In this document: positions 13,740-16,265 of the stretch, in pieces
Layout: every line of letters begins with the position of its first letter
Position numbering within the stretch: position 1 is the first letter of the stretch
Assembly (NCBI RefSeq): GCF_036404855.1
Contig: NZ_DASWYS010000155.1
Location: 1-16,265, forward strand
Origin: Pelomonas sp036404855
Lineage (GTDB): Bacteria > Pseudomonadota > Gammaproteobacteria > Burkholderiales > Burkholderiaceae_C
DNA: 16,265 nucleotides
Direction: 5' to 3'
Notes under the pieces: model-generated
Told to the model about the DNA's origin: nothing
Seen by the model: only the letters and a program-made list of their open reading frames with translations
Databases searched by the model: none
Program-made: the position numbers and the translations under genes

Positions 13740-14966
13740 ATGTCCGACGCCCTCCAATTTCCCGTCACCGATGCCGTCCTCGAGGCCCTGGCCATCACGC
13801 GTCGCGGTGTCGACGAGCTGCTTCCCGAGGCCGAATGGACCAAGAAGCTGGCCCGCTCCGCCGCGACGGGCGTGCCGCTGCGCATCAAGCTGGGCCTGGA
13901 CCCGACGGCTCCCGACATCCACGTCGGTCACACCGTGGTATTGAACAAGATGCGCCAGCTGCAGGACCTGGGCCACCAGGTCATCTTCCTGATCGGCGAC
14001 TTCACCTCGCTGATCGGCGACCCGTCCGGGCGCAACGCGACGCGTCCGCCGCTCACCAAGGAACAGGTGCTGGCCAACGCCGAGACCTACTACGCCCAGG
14101 CCAAGCTCGTGCTGGATCCGGCGCGCACCGAGATTCGCTACAACTCCGAATGGAGCGAACCCCTGGGGGCGGCCGGCATGATCCAACTGGCCAGCAAGTA
14201 CACGGTCGCCCGCATGATGGAGCGCGACGACTTCACCAAGCGCTTCCAGAGCAACACGCCCATCTCGGTCCACGAGTTCCTCTACCCGCTGATGCAAGGC
14301 TACGACTCGGTGGCGTTGAAGAGCGACCTGGAGCTGGGCGGGACCGACCAGAAGTTCAACTTGCTGATGGGTCGCCACCTGCAGCAGGAGTACGGCCAGG
14401 AGCCGCAGTGCATCTTGACCATGCCTCTGTTGGAGGGCCTGGACGGCGTCGAGAAGATGTCCAAGTCCAAGAACAACTACGTCGGCATCACCGAGCCGGC
14501 CAACAGCATGTTCGCGAAGATCCTGTCGATCAGCGATGTGCAGATGTGGAAGTGGTTCGAGCTGCTGTCCTTCAAGTCCATGGCCGAGATCGCGGCGTTG
14601 AAGGCCGAGGTCGCGGGGGGGCGCAACCCCAAGGACGCCAAGGTCATGCTGGCCAAGGAGATCACGGCGCGCTTCCATAGCGCCGCGGCGGCGGATGCGG
14701 CCGAGGCCGATTTCGACAATCGGGCCAAGGGCGGCATTCCCGACGAGATCCCGGAAGTGCGCCTGAGCGGTGCGCCGATAGGCATCGCCCAGGTGCTGAA
14801 GGCGGCGGGCCTCGTCGCATCGACCAGCGAAGGCCTGCGCATGATCGAGCAGGGGGGGGTGCGCCGCTCCGGCGAGGTACTGTCGGACAAGAGCCTGAAG
14901 CTCGATGCCGGGGAGCATGTGCTGCAGGTCGGCAAGCGCAAGTTCGCGCGGGTCGTCTTGAGCTGA
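13740..14966 (+). CDS. tyrS: Tyrosyl-tRNA synthetase
   Basis: A 408-residue class I aminoacyl-tRNA synthetase that charges tRNA-Tyr. The HIGH-type motif is HVGH (61-64) in LDPTAPDIHVGH, and the KMSKS loop is intact at 239-243 (GVEKMSKSKNN). GGTDQKFNLLMGR (200-212) lies in the active-site region. The C-terminal 60 residues form an S4-like RNA-binding domain, with SEGLRMIEQGGVRRSGEVL. The HVGH form and the spacing to KMSKS suggest the TyrZ-like branch common in Betaproteobacteria. The start ATG 13740 gives the expected N-terminus, but there is no Shine-Dalgarno, only the leader hairpin. It diverges from mepM and converges on the GIY-YIG-like gene with a 15-bp gap. Confidence 0.97.
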   Translation: MSDALQFPVTDAVLEALAITRRGVDELLPEAEWTKKLARSAATGVPLRIKLGLDPTAPDIHVGHTVVLNKMRQLQDLGHQVIFLIGDFTSLIGDPSGRNATRPPLTKEQVLANAETYYAQAKLVLDPARTEIRYNSEWSEPLGAAGMIQLASKYTVARMMERDDFTKRFQSNTPISVHEFLYPLMQGYDSVALKSDLELGGTDQKFNLLMGRHLQQEYGQEPQCILTMPLLEGLDGVEKMSKSKNNYVGITEPANSMFAKILSISDVQMWKWFELLSFKSMAEIAALKAEVAGGRNPKDAKVMLAKEITARFHSAAAADAAEADFDNRAKGGIPDEIPEVRLSGAPIGIAQVLKAAGLVASTSEGLRMIEQGGVRRSGEVLSDKSLKLDAGEHVLQVGKRKFARVVLS

Positions 14967-14969
14967 GGC

Positions 14970-14983
14970 AGCGCGCCAGCGCT
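14970..14983. other. Short hairpin between tyrS and the GIY-YIG-like gene
   Basis: AGCGC-GCCA-GCGCT is a 5-bp stem in the 15-bp convergent gap. It overlaps the end of the opposite gene and has no T-run, so it is only a weak terminator candidate. Confidence 0.25.
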
Positions 14984-15317
14984 AGGCCTGCCACACCGCG
15001 TAGCCTGCTTGCCGCAGGCCCACGGCCAGCTCCACTTCCAGCTCGCAGGCCGCGCGGTAGGGCATGGGGTTGTAGAACTCATAGAGCTCCGGAAGCAGAC
15101 GCACGCCATACTTCAGCACGAAGCGATTGGCCTGCACGCCGGCCATGTGCCGGTCGAATCGCAGGTCGGGGTCCAGGCCGGTCATGCCGACGTAGAGACA
15201 GGGCTTGACGACGTCGTGCTGAGGGTTGGCCTTGCGAAAGGCCGGTTCGTTCCACACGCGCTCGGACAGCAGCACGACGTAGACGTGGTGGTGATCGCGG
15301 GACTGTCGGCGAGGCAT
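14982..15317 (-). CDS. Small GIY-YIG-like protein
   Basis: A 111-residue single-domain protein. Residues 12-17 (VYVVLL) and 40-47 (CLYVGMTG) resemble the two strands of the GIY-YIG nuclease fold. Arg53 and His57 in DLRFDRHMAG have the Arg-x3-His spacing of the catalytic helix, and Glu92 or Glu94 in CELEVELAVGL could be the metal ligand. The first motif is degenerate (VYVVLL instead of GIY) and a longer loop separates the strands, so activity is uncertain. Family members range from repair nucleases to mobile-element endonucleases, and nothing here marks it as mobile. The start ATG 15315-15317 is preferred over more distant in-frame starts (to 15455), which read through an unrelated Ser/Asp-rich stretch. 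No good Shine-Dalgarno. It shares a 148-bp gap with the diverging permease. Confidence 0.6.
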   Translation of the reverse strand: MPRRQSRDHHHVYVVLLSERVWNEPAFRKANPQHDVVKPCLYVGMTGLDPDLRFDRHMAGVQANRFVLKYGVRLLPELYEFYNPMPYRAACELEVELAVGLRQAGYAVWQA

Positions 15318-15361
15318 GGAGCGGATTGTCCGTGCGCTCTTCGGCGGGCCTGAATCGCCTG

Positions 15362-15383
15362 AAGGCGGACAGGAAGCCGCCTT
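15362..15383. other. Inverted repeat upstream of the AI-2E permease gene
   Basis: AAGGCGG-ACAGGAAG-CCGCCTT forms a 7-bp stem with an 8-nt loop within the divergent gap 15318-15465. It could be part of a leader or an operator. I see no confident promoter in this gap. Confidence 0.35.
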
Positions 15384-15465
15384 GTCAGCCAATTCCGATT
15401 TCTCGCTGCAGGCGTTCAAGACGGATTCGTCGCTCCCACAATGAATCAACTTCAAGGGGGCGGCG

Positions 15466-16265
15466 ATGTCGGATCCTCAGTTGCTGCAGGAGCGCCCGCC
15501 CATGGCGGGCGGCGACGAAGACGCCAAGTCATGGCACGGTGCAGCGCATGCGCAGGCCGCCGTACCGGCGGCAACCGAGACGCCCGAGGTGGGCGAGGCG
15601 GGCGAGGCCGCCGGCACGGCCCAGCAGCCGGTGCTGGCCGAGCAGCAGCGGGTGATGCTTCACATGCCGGTGGACGTGCGCGGCCTGTCACTGGCCGTCA
15701 TCGCAACCATCCTGAGCCTGTATGCGCTGCAGTGGTCGCGGGATGTGATGGCGCCCATCCTGGCGGGCGTCATCCTCAGCTATGCACTCGCGCCGCTGGT
15801 GTCACGGCTGCAGCGGCTGCGCGTCCCGCGCGCGCTGGGCGCGTCAGCGCTGCTGTGTGTCATCGTGGGCATGCTGTCCTGGGGCGCCTCCGCGTTGGGC
15901 GGGCAGGTGGATGCGCTGATCGACACGGTGCCTGCCGTCACGCAGCGGGTGCGCGAGATCTCGCAACGCATCGCCGGGCGAGAGTCCACGCTGGAGCGCG
16001 TGCGCATGGCAGCGGACGACCTGACGGCGGCCGCAAGCGTTGCAGCGTCCACGAGCGCAGCCTCTGGCACGTCCGCCACGCCCAGCGTCCCCAGCGCCCC
16101 CAGGGCCGCGTCGCCGCGCAACCCGGCCAGGAACGCGCCTTTGGCCACCCCGCCCGAGCATGCGATCGACGTGCGCAGCTATCTGGTGACGGGGACGCTG
16201 GGCGCCGTGTCCTTCCTCACCAAGCTGTCCATCGTGCTGCTGGTCGCGCTCTTCATCCTCGCCTC
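15466..16265 (+). CDS. AI-2E-family transporter (PerM-like permease), N-terminal part, cut by the window end
   Basis: 266 codons are present and the frame stays open to the last base. After a 65-70-residue hydrophilic, Ala/Glu-rich N-terminal extension come hydrophobic segments at about 73-90, 94-112 (MAPILAGVILSYALAPLVSRL) and 122-145, typical of the AI-2E/UPF0118 superfamily. A further segment begins near 243-266. Between them, residues about 187-232 are Ala/Ser/Thr/Pro low complexity, which looks like an insertion in the usual periplasmic or cytoplasmic loop. Members move ions or small molecules, and only a few export autoinducer-2, so the name does not imply quorum sensing. The start at 15466 is supported by AAGGGGG at 15454-15460. 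An ATG at 15441 is in another frame. Confidence 0.82.
   Translation, partial: MSDPQLLQERPPMAGGDEDAKSWHGAAHAQAAVPAATETPEVGEAGEAAGTAQQPVLAEQQRVMLHMPVDVRGLSLAVIATILSLYALQWSRDVMAPILAGVILSYALAPLVSRLQRLRVPRALGASALLCVIVGMLSWGASALGGQVDALIDTVPAVTQRVREISQRIAGRESTLERVRMAADDLTAAASVAASTSAASGTSATPSVPSAPRAASPRNPARNAPLATPPEHAIDVRSYLVTGTLGAVSFLTKLSIVLLVALFILA

Noticed and set aside
13600..13740. Promoter pair for tyrS
   Set aside because: TTGCCA (13662-13667) is a good -35 but no -10 lies at suitable spacing, and other combinations match at most 3-4 of 6 bases per box.
13692..14918. 408-codon minus-strand open frame opposite tyrS
   Set aside because: tyrS is certain on the plus strand and this frame has only repetitive Leu/Gln/His-rich composition.
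1..16265. Mobile element, CRISPR array, tRNA or phage genes
   Set aside because: No transposase or integrase, no repeated spacer pattern, no tRNA cloverleaf and no terminal repeats were found by reading the window.

Overview
The window looks like chromosomal core DNA of a high-GC betaproteobacterium, probably Burkholderiales of the Roseateles/Pelomonas/Rubrivivax type. This is inferred from the protein sequences, the strong GC bias at third codon positions, and the imuA-imuB-dnaE2, rplM-rpsI-erpA and tyrS-M23 peptidase-anmK blocks. I see no insertion sequence, prophage, CRISPR array, tRNA or rRNA. Nearly every base is coding, with gaps of 235 bp or less.

Positions 1-2434 hold an SOS mutagenesis cassette on the minus strand. 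A textbook LexA box (2415-2434) is followed by imuA, imuB and the first 75 codons of imuC/dnaE2, which leaves the window at position 1. The genes overlap, as expected for translational coupling. Diverging from the same intergenic region is a YCII/DGPF-domain gene (2518-2901). Its stop codon overlaps the stop of srkA, a stress-response protein kinase on the minus strand. Upstream of srkA lie a membrane-anchored DUF2726 protein and a GNAT acetyltransferase, also on the minus strand.

Positions 5779-7361 hold a promoter and a structured leader, then ribosomal protein genes rplM and rpsI, a strong terminator, the iron-sulfur carrier gene erpA, and a second terminator. mdtD, a DHA2-type drug/proton antiporter gene, begins immediately after that second terminator.

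Positions 8825-13527 form one minus-strand run, listed here in the direction of transcription: mepM-like murein endopeptidase, anmK (anhydro-MurNAc kinase), a six-helix membrane protein, and a membrane-anchored spermidine-synthase-like protein. The first two belong to peptidoglycan turnover and recycling. The last two appear to be the separated halves of the family annotated as fused MFS/spermidine synthase. Their enzyme domain lacks the acidic residues of true aminopropyltransferases.

Divergent from mepM is tyrS, with a perfect hairpin just before its start codon. A small GIY-YIG-like protein converges on it. The plus-strand gene at the right edge is an AI-2E-family permease with a low-complexity insertion, cut off by the window end.

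Most of the window is well-known housekeeping biology. The points most worth a second look are the split spermidine-synthase-like pair, the structured leaders of rplM and tyrS, the cramped mdtD start, and the solo GIY-YIG-like gene. I found no convincing sign of an entirely new system.
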